A stretch of 29,092 nucleotides of DNA, from the NCBI GenBank assembly GCA_036003885.1, contig DASYSA010000030.1:1-29092 (forward strand). Direction: 5' to 3'. How positions within the stretch are numbered: the first letter of the stretch is position 1; every line of letters starts with the position of its first letter. Below the pieces are notes generated by a model. That model saw only the letters and a program-made list of their open reading frames with translations. It was not told the origin of the DNA and did no database searches. A program made the position numbers and the translations under genes. Positions 7,329-14,746 of this stretch are shown here, piece by piece. Source of the stretch: DASYSA01 sp036003885 (GTDB lineage: Bacteria; Acidobacteriota; Blastocatellia; UBA7656).

Positions 7329-10163
7329 ATGCCAGATTCGGAGGAGGGGCAGGGGCAGGGGCAGCGGGGTGAGGAGATCCGCGAACCAGCGATTGCAGAG
7401 CGACTCTCCAGCTATCCGCCCTATGAGCGATGGGACGACTGGGTTGAATACGACCCCAAGAGCTGGCCTAAGAGAGTCGAGCGGCGTTACTCACTGGTCC
7501 CAACCACCTGCTTCAACTGTGAAGCCGCGTGCGGGCTCCTCGCCTATGTGGACAAGGAAAGTGGCGAGATAAAGAAGCTCGAAGGCAACCCCCACCATCC
7601 CGGTTCGCGTGGCCGCAACTGCGCTAAAGGTCCCGCCACACTCAATCAGATCCATGACCCCGAACGCATTCTCTATCCACTCAAACGCGTGGGGGCACGA
7701 GGTGAAGGGCACTGGCATCGAACTACCTGGGATGAAGTGCTCGATACTTTTGCCTCTCGCATTCGGCAGGCGTTAATCGATAACCGGCGCGACGAAGTCG
7801 TCTATCACGTGGGCCGGCCCGGACACGACGGCTACATGGATCGAGTACTGCAAGCCTGGGGAGTCGACGGCCACAACTCGCACACTAACATCTGCTCTTC
7901 CTCGGCGAGAGTGGGCTACGCACTGTGGCAAGGCGCCGATCGGCCCTCACCCGATTTCGCGAATGCGCGATTTATCCTCCTGTTGAGCTCGCATCTCGAG
8001 ACGGGCCACTACTTCAATCCGCACGCGCAACGAATAGTGGAGGGCAAGATGGCCGGCGCGAAGCTTGCGGTCGTAGATCCCCGGCTGTCGAACACAGCTT
8101 CCAGAGCCGATTTCTGGCTTTCGCCCTGGCCCGGAACCGAGGCCGCACTGTTGATTGCGATGGCCTCGGTAATACTGCGCGACGGCAGCTTCAATAGCGA
8201 GTTCGTACGCCGCTGGGTGAACTGGGACGAGTTCATGTTGAGCGAACGTCCGCAACTTCCCTGCTCTTTTGAGAAGTTCATCGAAGCGATCAAAGAGGTC
8301 TACGCCAATTACACTCCCGAATTCGCCGAAAGCGAGTGCGGTGTGCCGGCGGACACGGTCGTGGAAGTCGCGAGAGAGATCGCTCGCGCCGGCTCTGCCT
8401 TCGCTTCGCACGTATGGCGAAGCGCGGCCTCGGGAAATCTCGGCGGGTGGCAAGTGGCGCGCGCTCTCTTCTTCTTGAACGTTCTGACGGGCAGCGTTGG
8501 CGCCGAAGGAGGGGTCTCGCCGAACGTCTGGAACAAGTTTGTCGGCGCGCCATTCTCCAGGCCCGAGCCGCAAAAGGTTTGGAGCGAGATTCTCTTCCCC
8601 CTCGAGTATCCACTCGCACATCACGAGTTGAGCTTTCTGCTCCCTCACTTTCTCAAGGACGGACGCGGCCGGGTCGACGCCTACTTCACTCGCGTCTACA
8701 ACCCCGTGTGGACCAATCCCGACGGCATGAGCTGGGTGGAGGTGCTCAGGGATGAATCGAAGATCGGGCTGCATGCCGCCCTCACTCCGGTGTGGAGCGA
8801 GACAGCCTGGTTCGCCGATTACGTCCTGCCCATGGGCATGGGAGCCGAGCGGCACGACCTGATGAGTCAGGAGACACACGCCGGACAGTGGATATCTTTC
8901 CGGCAACCGGTCCGCCGTGTGTTGCGCGAACGGGCAGGTGAAAAGATCGAATTCAGCTACGAGGCAAATCCGGGAGAGGTCTGGGAGGAAGATGAGTTCT
9001 GGATCGAGCTATCGTGGCGGATCGATCCGACAGGTGAGCTGGGCATTCGAAAGCACTTTGAGTCGCCATACAGGCCCGGCGAGAAGATCACAATCGAGGA
9101 GTACTATCGCTGGATCTTCGAAAACAGCGTGCCTGGCCTTCCGGAAAGGGCGGCCAGAGAGAACGTCTCGCCGCTCGAATTCATGCGGAGACATGGCGCC
9201 TTTTCAGTTAAGACTGACATCTACGATCAGCATCGGAGCCGCTTGTCGGAAAGCGAGATTGAAGGCGCGCGCATCGAAGCCCAAACCGGGCGAATCGTGA
9301 AGGCAGACGCAAGCGGCGAGCAAGCGATCGGCGTGATGATCGAGGGAGAACCCTTGCGTGGCTTCACTACACCTTCGCGCAAGCTCGAGTTCTATTCGAA
9401 AACGATGTCGGACTGGAAGTGGCCCGAGCACACCCTGCCGGGTTACGTGCGAAGCCACGTCCACTGGCGCAACCTGGATCGTTCGAAAGGGGAGTTCATT
9501 CTGGTGCCGACGTTTCGGCTGCCAACTCTCATTCACACCAGGTCTGGAAACGCCAAGTGGCTCTACGAAATCTCGCATACAAATCCTTTGTGGATAAACC
9601 CCAGGGACGCAGAGACCTTTGGGCTCGAGACGGGTGACCTCGCGCGCGTGAGCACGGAGATCGGCCATTTCATCGTACGGGTGTGGGCGACAGAGGGGAT
9701 CAAGCCCGGAGTTGTAGCGTGCTCGCATCATCTGGGCCGGTGGCGATTGAAACAGGAGCAAGGGACTGATCGCTGGGCTTCTGCTCTTGTAGATATCGAA
9801 GAGCTCGGGGAAGGCCGGTGGCGTCTGCGCCAGTTGGAAGGGGTGAAGCCATTCAAGAGTGACGATCCCGACTCGGAGCGCATCTTCTGGCAGGAGGGCG
9901 GAGTGCACCAGAATCTCACGTTTCCGGTTCACCCTGATCCGGTGAGCGGTATGCACTGCTGGCATCAGGCTGTACGTGTCGAGCGGGCTTCCGCCGAGGA
10001 CAAGTATGGAGACGTTGTCGTTGACACCGTGCGATCCCATGAGATATATCGCAAGTGGCTTGATATGGCGCGGCCTGCTCCGGGCCCCGGTGGGTTGCGC
10101 AGACCGCTTTGGTTTTCGCGTCCGGTGAGACCGGATCCAGAGGCGTACCTGGTGAAGGGATAG
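7329..10163 (+). CDS. Molybdopterin (Mo-bisPGD) oxidoreductase, catalytic subunit, DMSO reductase superfamily
   Basis: 944 residues. An N-terminal [4Fe-4S] site is complete: Cys61, Cys64, Cys68 and Cys98. A HTNICSSSARVGY segment places Cys189 where family members carry the Mo-ligating Cys, Ser or Sec, so a cysteine-ligated enzyme is predicted. This is as in periplasmic nitrate reductases and thiosulfate/polysulfide reductases. VVDPRLSNTASRADFWLSPW and PGTEAALLIAM are typical pterin-binding segments. The C-terminal molydopterin-binding barrel runs from about FRLPTLIHTRSGNAKWLYE onward. There is no Tat or Sec signal, so it is predicted cytosolic. No Fe-S or membrane partner is nearby. The substrate cannot be told. 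GAGG at 7312-7315 is 13 nt before the ATG, a weak ribosome site. The stop codon TAG is the first triplet of the next repeat. Confidence 0.88.
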   Translation: MPDSEEGQGQGQRGEEIREPAIAERLSSYPPYERWDDWVEYDPKSWPKRVERRYSLVPTTCFNCEAACGLLAYVDKESGEIKKLEGNPHHPGSRGRNCAKGPATLNQIHDPERILYPLKRVGARGEGHWHRTTWDEVLDTFASRIRQALIDNRRDEVVYHVGRPGHDGYMDRVLQAWGVDGHNSHTNICSSSARVGYALWQGADRPSPDFANARFILLLSSHLETGHYFNPHAQRIVEGKMAGAKLAVVDPRLSNTASRADFWLSPWPGTEAALLIAMASVILRDGSFNSEFVRRWVNWDEFMLSERPQLPCSFEKFIEAIKEVYANYTPEFAESECGVPADTVVEVAREIARAGSAFASHVWRSAASGNLGGWQVARALFFLNVLTGSVGAEGGVSPNVWNKFVGAPFSRPEPQKVWSEILFPLEYPLAHHELSFLLPHFLKDGRGRVDAYFTRVYNPVWTNPDGMSWVEVLRDESKIGLHAALTPVWSETAWFADYVLPMGMGAERHDLMSQETHAGQWISFRQPVRRVLRERAGEKIEFSYEANPGEVWEEDEFWIELSWRIDPTGELGIRKHFESPYRPGEKITIEEYYRWIFENSVPGLPERAARENVSPLEFMRRHGAFSVKTDIYDQHRSRLSESEIEGARIEAQTGRIVKADASGEQAIGVMIEGEPLRGFTTPSRKLEFYSKTMSDWKWPEHTLPGYVRSHVHWRNLDRSKGEFILVPTFRLPTLIHTRSGNAKWLYEISHTNPLWINPRDAETFGLETGDLARVSTEIGHFIVRVWATEGIKPGVVACSHHLGRWRLKQEQGTDRWASALVDIEELGEGRWRLRQLEGVKPFKSDDPDSERIFWQEGGVHQNLTFPVHPDPVSGMHCWHQAVRVERASAEDKYGDVVVDTVRSHEIYRKWLDMARPAPGPGGLRRPLWFSRPVRPDPEAYLVKG

Positions 10164-10244
10164 GATTTAGGATCTAGGATCTAGGATCTCTAGGATCGAG
10201 GGTGGATCCTAGATCCTAGATCCTAGATCCTAGATCCTGGATCC
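10161..10244. repeat. Heptad inverted repeat (TAGGATC units), starts in the stop codon
   Basis: The left arm holds TAGGATT followed by three TAGGATC units (10161-10188) and another at 10191-10197. The right arm (10204-10244) is GGATCC then four TAGATCC and TGGATCC. The arms are almost perfectly complementary with a very short loop. The first TAG is the stop codon of the molybdoenzyme gene. Its position suggests a role in ending the mRNA or stabilising its 3' end. Confidence 0.85.
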
Positions 10245-10322
10245 TTCCCCTTGACCTTTTGTCTTTTCCGGCTCACTCTCTGATTTTATCTAGATTCTTG
10301 ATACGGGGTTATAAAAGGACTA

Positions 10323-11468
10323 ATGCGAATAGTGGTGATCGGATATGGCAGGGTGGGGTCGCGCACAGTGGGAAAGCTTGTAGAGCGCGGCCACGAAATC
10401 TCGCTGATAGACAAAGAGGGCACCAGACTCAGTCGAGCGTCTCAACTTGAAGGCGTAGCGCTCATTCAGGGCAACGGCATAGACGTGGACGTCCAGCGGG
10501 AAGCAGGAATGGGCGAGGCCGATATGCTCCTCGCTGTGACCCGCGACGACAACGTCAATCTCATGGCGGCTCAGGTGGCGCGCAGCCATTTTCACGTGCC
10601 GCACGCGATAGCCCGCGTCTACGAACCCAGCCACGCCGAGGCAACACAGGAAGACCCGAAGCTTACCGTTGTCTGCCCGACTTTGTTTGCAGTCAAACTG
10701 ATCGTCGAGCACGTGGAGACCATTGCCGATCAGCCGACTGCCGAACACATGCCCGAGGCACCGCTCAAGGTCCCCCCTCGACCGCGATACGTTGCCACTG
10801 ACGAGTCGCGTTGTATCCTGATCGCAGGCGGCGGCAAGGTCGGTGTGAATCTGGCTCGCGAACTCTACGAAAGCGGCCATGAAGTCGCGGTCATCGAGCA
10901 GGACACCGGCAGAGCGGCTGCGCTGTCCAACAAGCTGGACTGCTTAGTATTCGTTGGTGACGCCTCGACTCACGACGTGCTTGAAGCTGCCGGAGCTGCC
11001 CGTGCGCGAGTATTCGTCGCGGCGACCGGTAGTGACCAGGACAACCTGATCGCCTGCCAGCTGGCCAGGAAGGTCTTCGGGGTGCCGAAGACTATCGCCC
11101 GCGCCTCAAATCCCAAGAACGAGGCCGTGATGGCCGTGCTGGGAGTCGACTCCACAGTCAGCTCCACAGCTATCATTCAGCAAGTCATTGAACGTGAATT
11201 GCCCACAGTTCGCATCAAGACGCTGCTCAGCCTTCAGGAGGGCGCTTTTCAAATCCTGGAATATCCTCTTGATCCAGGTTCCCCCGCCACCGGTCGTATG
11301 CTCCGTGATGTTTCCCTGCCCACGGCCAGCAATATCATAGCGATCCTGCGTGGCAGGACCACTGTAGTGCCAAGAGGCGACACCCGTCTCACTGAGGGCG
11401 ATGTTGTCGTCGCGCTGGTGGGCACCGACCAGGAAGCCCAGTTGAGAACCGCTCTGTTAGGAGCGTGA
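10323..11468 (+). CDS. TrkA-like potassium channel regulatory protein, two RCK-N domains and one TrkA-C domain
   Basis: 381 residues. The first NAD-binding RCK domain starts MRIVVIGYGRVG, with GYGRVG at 7-12 and acidic residue Asp30. The second contains ILIAGGGKVG, with GGGKVG at 169-174 and Glu192. A C-terminal TrkA-C ligand domain covers about 290-381. E. coli TrkA is about 458 residues with the order N-C-N-C; here the region between the two RCK-N domains (about 120-160) is too short for a full TrkA-C domain. An AAAAGGA ribosome site precedes the ATG. It would gate a TrkH/KtrB-type K+ transporter at the cytosolic membrane face, but no transporter is in the window. A response regulator follows 33 nt later. 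Confidence 0.85.
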   Translation: MRIVVIGYGRVGSRTVGKLVERGHEISLIDKEGTRLSRASQLEGVALIQGNGIDVDVQREAGMGEADMLLAVTRDDNVNLMAAQVARSHFHVPHAIARVYEPSHAEATQEDPKLTVVCPTLFAVKLIVEHVETIADQPTAEHMPEAPLKVPPRPRYVATDESRCILIAGGGKVGVNLARELYESGHEVAVIEQDTGRAAALSNKLDCLVFVGDASTHDVLEAAGAARARVFVAATGSDQDNLIACQLARKVFGVPKTIARASNPKNEAVMAVLGVDSTVSSTAIIQQVIERELPTVRIKTLLSLQEGAFQILEYPLDPGSPATGRMLRDVSLPTASNIIAILRGRTTVVPRGDTRLTEGDVVVALVGTDQEAQLRTALLGA

Positions 11469-11501
11469 AAATCCATCGATGCTTCGGGGTTTTGAACTTA
11501 T

Positions 11502-11870
11502 ATGAGTAGAAGAATACTGGTAGTAGAAGACAATCACGACACCTCGTTCACTCTCTGTCGTCTATTGAAACTGGAGGGCTATGAAGTCGAACACGCGATA
11601 GATGGGGTTGCCGGTTTCAGCACGGCAACCAGTGTTCAACCCGACCTCATAGTCACCGACGTCCAGATGCCGAGAATGAACGGCATAGAGATGATAAAGC
11701 GCATCCGACAAGACTTTGGTCTTAACGGAACGCCCATTCTCGTGATGAGTGCCTATGGCAGGCAAACTCTGGACGAGGCAATGGAGGCTGGAGCCAATGG
11801 TTTTATCGAGAAACCGCTGGACTTCGACAGCTTGCTGGCAAAAGTGAGAGAGACTCTTCCCGTCGCTTAA
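11502..11870 (+). CDS. Single-domain response regulator (CheY-like receiver)
   Basis: 122 residues that are only a receiver domain. Acidic pocket Glu9/Asp10, phospho-acceptor Asp53 in DLIVTDVQMPRMNG, Ser83 in ILVMSAYG and Lys104 in FIEKPLD are all present, so it should be phosphorylatable. There is no output domain and no histidine kinase in the window, so it either docks on a partner protein or serves a phosphorelay. The ribosome site is poor (GGGG about 11 nt upstream). The 33-nt gap from the TrkA-like gene suggests co-transcription, which would link it loosely to ion homeostasis; that link is inference only. Confidence 0.88.
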   Translation: MSRRILVVEDNHDTSFTLCRLLKLEGYEVEHAIDGVAGFSTATSVQPDLIVTDVQMPRMNGIEMIKRIRQDFGLNGTPILVMSAYGRQTLDEAMEAGANGFIEKPLDFDSLLAKVRETLPVA

Positions 11871-11885
11871 CGTAACAGTCAGCCT

Positions 11886-11980
11886 GCGTTTCGCGTCTTG
11901 CGTTCGGCGTTTCGCGTTTCTCTTTGCCAAGTTTGGTTCGGATTCTGAATGCGAAAACGCGAAACGACAAACGCGAAACG
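11886..11980. repeat. Heptad inverted repeat (GCGTTTC units) between convergent genes
   Basis: The left arm at 11886-11920 is five consecutive 7-bp units (GCGTTTC, GCGTCTT, GCGTTCG, GCGTTTC, GCGTTTC). The right arm at 11951-11980 carries the complementary heptad, GCGAAAC phase, about four times. The spacer is about 30 bp. It starts 16 nt after the response regulator stop and ends 4 nt before the stop of the convergent small gene. Confidence 0.83.
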
Positions 11981-11984
11981 ATTC

Positions 11985-12215
11985 TTATGTTCCTCCGCCT
12001 TGCAGCCGTGCCAGGTCCGCAATCAGCATCTTCTCATTTTCATCGAGTGTGGTCCCGGCACGTTGTAGAATCTCATCCGTAGTCATATTGCTTTGCGATT
12101 GGATGAGTTTGATGATGTTGATAGCGGCCGAGGCCAGCAAGGTGGCTTGTGCTGTTCCGGGAACCACCTGCGAAACCAGCGGCAAAAGCCCTTGAATCAA
12201 ATCTACAAAGTTCAA
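11985..12215 (-). CDS. Small hypothetical protein with hydrophobic N-terminal half, TTG start
   Basis: 76 residues from a TTG start at 12215. That start is chosen because a near-perfect GGAGGTGA (12228-12221 on the minus strand) sits 5-8 nt before it. A longer in-frame TTG at 12230 overlaps the ribosome site and is less likely. Residues 3-38 are largely hydrophobic with proline and glycine breaks (LIQGLLPLVSQVVPGT). The second half is a polar helix (TTDEILQRAGTTLDENEKML). It could be a small membrane-associated protein; no family is recognised. It lies 65 nt downstream of a lipoprotein gene on the same strand, and the two are probably co-transcribed. Confidence 0.65.
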   Translation of the reverse strand: MNFVDLIQGLLPLVSQVVPGTAQATLLASAAINIIKLIQSQSNMTTDEILQRAGTTLDENEKMLIADLARLQGGGT

Positions 12216-12220
12216 TGGTG

Positions 12221-12228
12221 TCACCTCC
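12221..12228 (-). promoter_or_regulatory. Strong Shine-Dalgarno deciding a TTG start
   Basis: GGAGGTGA on the minus strand is complementary to the 16S tail and lies just before TTG at 12215. It argues for that start over the in-frame TTG at 12230. Confidence 0.7.
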
Positions 12229-12280
12229 AATTATCGTTCACTATGGAGACTTGCCCTCGTTACTCTTATCCCATTTGAGT

Positions 12281-12742
12281 CTACTGCGTGAGCGACGAGA
12301 TTACCGCCAATGACGCCTTGATGGAGTTGAGGATCGTTGTCAACTTGGTCTTGGCGTCTGGATTCTTAACACCCAGGACACCCGCATCAATCTCGTTAAC
12401 AGCGGCTGAAACAGTCGAAAACAAGGTCGCCAGGTTTGACTTGTCGGCCGAGGTAGGCGTGCCTCTTAACTGTTTCGTTGCGGCAAGAAAAGCCTTGTCG
12501 GCGGTATTCGCTTTGAGTAGTGCATTCGTAAGCGCAAGCTCTTCGTCGGGTGTGATGGTCTTTTGCTGGGCCAGTTGACGCTTGAGCTTGATCATCTCAG
12601 TGATTGACCCCGCAATAGTGTCTGCAGCTTTAGCGGCCTTCCTTACCGGATCATCGCTTGCCTGGCCGCCGCCACACTTGAACGACAAGCAAGCCAGGGC
12701 CAGAACCAAAACTAGACCTACCAGAGTCCGTCTGTCTCTCAT
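12281..12742 (-). CDS. Putative lipoprotein, unknown function
   Basis: 153 residues from the ATG at 12742, which has AAAGGAGAG just upstream; an in-frame earlier start at 12784 lacks such a site. The N-terminus is basic then hydrophobic (MRDRRTLVGLVLVLALACLS), with a cysteine at residue 18 after ALA as a plausible lipobox. A second cysteine in SFKCGGG is an alternative lipidation point. The rest is alpha-helical and polar (about residues 30-150). The segment TITPDEELALTNALL resembles TTDEILQRAGTTLDENEK of the downstream small protein, hinting at a shared motif. Probably anchored in a membrane facing the periplasm. No family recognised. Confidence 0.68.
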   Translation of the reverse strand: MRDRRTLVGLVLVLALACLSFKCGGGQASDDPVRKAAKAADTIAGSITEMIKLKRQLAQQKTITPDEELALTNALLKANTADKAFLAATKQLRGTPTSADKSNLATLFSTVSAAVNEIDAGVLGVKNPDAKTKLTTILNSIKASLAVISSLTQ

Positions 12743-12900
12743 AAGCTCTCCTTTGACCTGATAAAGGTCGCTAACTCTTGTCATTCATCTGGCAATCGCG
12801 CACACTCGGACGGTACCAGCTGCAACAGAGGCTGAGCGGAAGCGATGTTACGCCCAGTATTCTATTCAAAAGGCATATCCTGTCAAGCAGAGGGAAAGAG

Positions 12901-12970
12901 GAATTTCGAATTGCGAATTTCGAATTTCGAAGATTGAAATTCGCAATTCGAAATTCGCAATTCGAAATTC
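12901..12970. repeat. Heptad inverted repeat (GAATTTC / GAAATTC), ten exact 7-bp units
   Basis: The segment divides exactly into ten heptads. The first half is GAATTTC, GAATTGC, GAATTTC, GAATTTC, GAAGATT. The second half is GAAATTC, GCAATTC, GAAATTC, GCAATTC, GAAATTC. The two halves are reverse complements of each other. It starts 7 nt after the stop of the minus-strand gene at 12978. Confidence 0.85.
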
Positions 12971-12977
12971 TCTTTTG

Positions 12978-13388
12978 CTATTGCCGCTTGCTGACTATCA
13001 TAACGGCTTCATACTGGGAGGGATCGATCTCACCGGGCGTTTTCGGGTAGGGATTTAACGCTACCAGCTTTATGTTGTAGGCCTTGTACTCAATGCCCTT
13101 GGGATCGAGGAGGGTGTTGAGCATCGCCTGGACCGCTTTCTTTTTCTTCCTGCTCACTTCAACGACGATGGCTCCGTTGCCCGCCCACACGCATTTGACG
13201 CTGGTGGGGCACCGCGAATCGTGGAACACCGAGCTGAACTTCAGAGTCAACCTTTGACCCTCGACAGTCACCTGTTCGCCGTTCTTGATGGTGAATTCCT
13301 CATCCAGTGATACGCGCCTGTCGGCGGTCGGATCTTGAGCAAAGCCGGATAGCGCCATCAGAAGTAGAAGGATGGTTGCAGCTTTCAT
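12978..13388 (-). CDS. Small secreted protein with a DSRCP...C.W motif
   Basis: 136 residues. Start ATG at 13388 is chosen for the GGAGG ribosome site just before it. A signal peptide covers residues 1-18 (ending LSGFAQ). The mature part is a small beta-rich domain with the motif DSRCPTSVKCVWAG (Cys60, Cys66, Trp68). This motif is found in short exported proteins of Bacteroidota and Acidobacteriota of unknown function; the two cysteines could form a disulfide. A basic KKKK run is at about 81-84. The start lies only 11 nt after the stop of the FHA-GGDEF gene, so the two are almost certainly co-transcribed. Confidence 0.75.
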   Translation of the reverse strand: MKAATILLLLMALSGFAQDPTADRRVSLDEEFTIKNGEQVTVEGQRLTLKFSSVFHDSRCPTSVKCVWAGNGAIVVEVSRKKKKAVQAMLNTLLDPKGIEYKAYNIKLVALNPYPKTPGEIDPSQYEAVMIVSKRQ

Positions 13389-13399
13389 ACGTCCTCCAG

Positions 13400-14392
13400 T
13401 CATTGAGCGTCGGCGGGACCTTGAATTATGGCAAAGGCGTCCAGGGCGTGTTGAGCCGCATCCGGGGTGTCGATGTTTGCGTCGTAAGTGCAGGTGCGGT
13501 TGCGACCGGTGAGCTTCGCCCTGTAGAGAGCTTGATCCGCTCTGAGTATCAGCTCAAGCGCAGTCAGCCCATCCTCCGGGAAGGAGGCGACGCCCATGCT
13601 GATGGTGATACGCATCGTCTGACTCGAGTCGGAAGTGGATGCCGGGAAGGGATAGGCTTCTACCGCGAGTCTGATTCTCTCAGCGACTTCTATTCCTTCT
13701 TCTTTAGAGCCTGGGACGAAAGCAAGGTACTCCTCGCCCCCATAGCGCGCAGCCCGGTCGGCGCTACCAATGGCCTTCCGGATGATATGGCCGACTTCCT
13801 TGATTGTCTGGCTGCCGACCAGATGGCCGCGGCCATCATTGACCCTCTTGAAGAAGTCCAGGTCCATCATAAGGACTGAGATGGGCTGCGACTCGCTCCT
13901 TTGCCCAGCCTGAGTGACTTCGCGATCTATTTCGACAAAGAGACTCCTGCGCGATCTGAGTCCGGTCAGTTCGTCTCGCTGAGTCATCTGATGAAGCTTC
14001 TCCTGGAACTCCGCTTCAAACTCATCAAGGAGCGCGAATTTCAAGAGATGAGTGCCAATCTTGACCTTGTCCCCGTCTTGCAGGAGCTGTTGCGAAACCA
14101 GCCGAGTGCCATTCAAAAACGTTCCGTTGGTGGAGCCGAGATCCCTGATGTAATACTCGAGGCAGTCGGCGCCGGCTTCCATGCGCGCTACTTCTGCATG
14201 CTGGCGAGAGGCTATGTCGTCTCTCAGCACGATGTCGCCCTGTGAGCCGCGCCCTATGACCGTGTACTCTTTCTCGAGGAGCAAGGTCAGTCCGATCGAT
14301 TGCCCCTGCAATACGACCAGGACCGGTCGCTTTGCGCCGGATCGTCGCACCTCATTAAGGTCGAGCTTCAGAGTGTGCTCAGCATCGTTCAC
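13400..14392 (-). CDS. FHA-GGDEF diguanylate cyclase
   Basis: 330 residues from a GTG start at 14392. That start is chosen because AAGG lies 8 nt before it and because an in-frame ATG at 14536 would encode 27 residues of translated intergenic repeat. The FHA domain (about 42-120) has the phosphothreonine-binding residues in YTVIGRGS, SRQHAE and GSTNGTFLN. The GGDEF domain (about 138-310) begins DELTGLRSRR and has active-site GGEEY (218-222), so it should make c-di-GMP. The product-inhibition RxxD site is replaced by GSAD just before RYGGEEY. There is no membrane segment. FHA input suggests control by a Ser/Thr kinase. It is the first gene of an operon with the DSRCP protein. Confidence 0.88.
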   Translation of the reverse strand: MNDAEHTLKLDLNEVRRSGAKRPVLVVLQGQSIGLTLLLEKEYTVIGRGSQGDIVLRDDIASRQHAEVARMEAGADCLEYYIRDLGSTNGTFLNGTRLVSQQLLQDGDKVKIGTHLLKFALLDEFEAEFQEKLHQMTQRDELTGLRSRRSLFVEIDREVTQAGQRSESQPISVLMMDLDFFKRVNDGRGHLVGSQTIKEVGHIIRKAIGSADRAARYGGEEYLAFVPGSKEEGIEVAERIRLAVEAYPFPASTSDSSQTMRITISMGVASFPEDGLTALELILRADQALYRAKLTGRNRTCTYDANIDTPDAAQHALDAFAIIQGPADAQ

Positions 14393-14463
14393 GGAAGTTA
14401 CCTTCAGTGCGCCAAATATATCAATAACCCCCCGACTGCGCAATTGTTTAGTCGGCTGCAGCG

Positions 14464-14567
14464 GAAATGCGAAATTCGAAATTCGAAATTCGAAATGTGA
14501 AGGGCGAGTGCGAAATGCGATCAAAATGCCTGGCATTTTGAATTTCGCACTTCGAATTTCGCATTTC
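14464..14567. repeat. Heptad inverted repeat (GAAATTC units) with an inner perfect hairpin
   Basis: The left part holds GAAATGC, three GAAATTC, GAAATGT and further variants from 14464. The right part (14540-14567) is GAATTTC, GCACTTC, GAATTTC, GCATTTC. Between them, AAAATGCC / GGCATTTT (14523-14539) forms a second perfect 8-bp hairpin around one base. The element sits between the divergent FHA-GGDEF and BlaI genes. Confidence 0.82.
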
Positions 14568-14620
14568 CCTTTCCCTTTTCCGGAACCGGATCCAACCCCC
14601 AGTCGTTAAAAATGACAACG

Positions 14621-14636
14621 TGCTAAAAATTTAGCA
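14621..14636. promoter_or_regulatory. Putative BlaI operator 1 (upstream of -35)
   Basis: TGCTAAAAATTTAGCA is a 16-bp near-perfect palindrome with TGCTA/TAGCA arms. It ends 8 bp before the -35 box. The same arms occur again in operator 2 with the same 6-bp centre length. Confidence 0.7.
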
Positions 14637-14644
14637 TTTTTTTC

Positions 14645-14674
14645 TTGACAGGCGCAGTCGGTTGATGCTAATTT
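14645..14674 (+). promoter_or_regulatory. Sigma70-type promoter of the BlaI-M56 operon
   Basis: -35 TTGACA (14645-14650, perfect consensus), 18-bp spacer, -10 TAATTT (14669-14674). The -10 lies inside operator 2, so a bound repressor would block RNA polymerase. Confidence 0.7.
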
Positions 14675-14681
14675 TTTAGCA
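14666..14681. promoter_or_regulatory. Putative BlaI operator 2 (covers the -10 box)
   Basis: TGCTAATTTTTTAGCA has the same TGCTA-N6-TAGCA layout as operator 1. The centres are 45 bp apart, about four helical turns, which would place two repressor dimers on roughly one face of the DNA. Confidence 0.72.
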
Positions 14682-14746
14682 CCTTGAATTGGGGGATGGC
14701 CCCCGGAAGCACGGGGACAGAACGCAGGGTGGAAGGGATGTCAGGC

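Noticed and set aside
7947..8906. Open minus-strand frame of 319 codons
   Set aside because: Lies wholly inside the molybdoenzyme gene on the other strand; no recognisable domain or start signal.
9204..10040. Open minus-strand frame of 278 codons
   Set aside because: Antisense shadow of the molybdoenzyme C-terminal domain in GC-rich sequence.
14393..14536. N-terminal extension of the FHA-GGDEF protein from an upstream ATG
   Set aside because: The extra residues are a translation of the heptad repeat; GTG 14392 has a ribosome site and starts at the domain.
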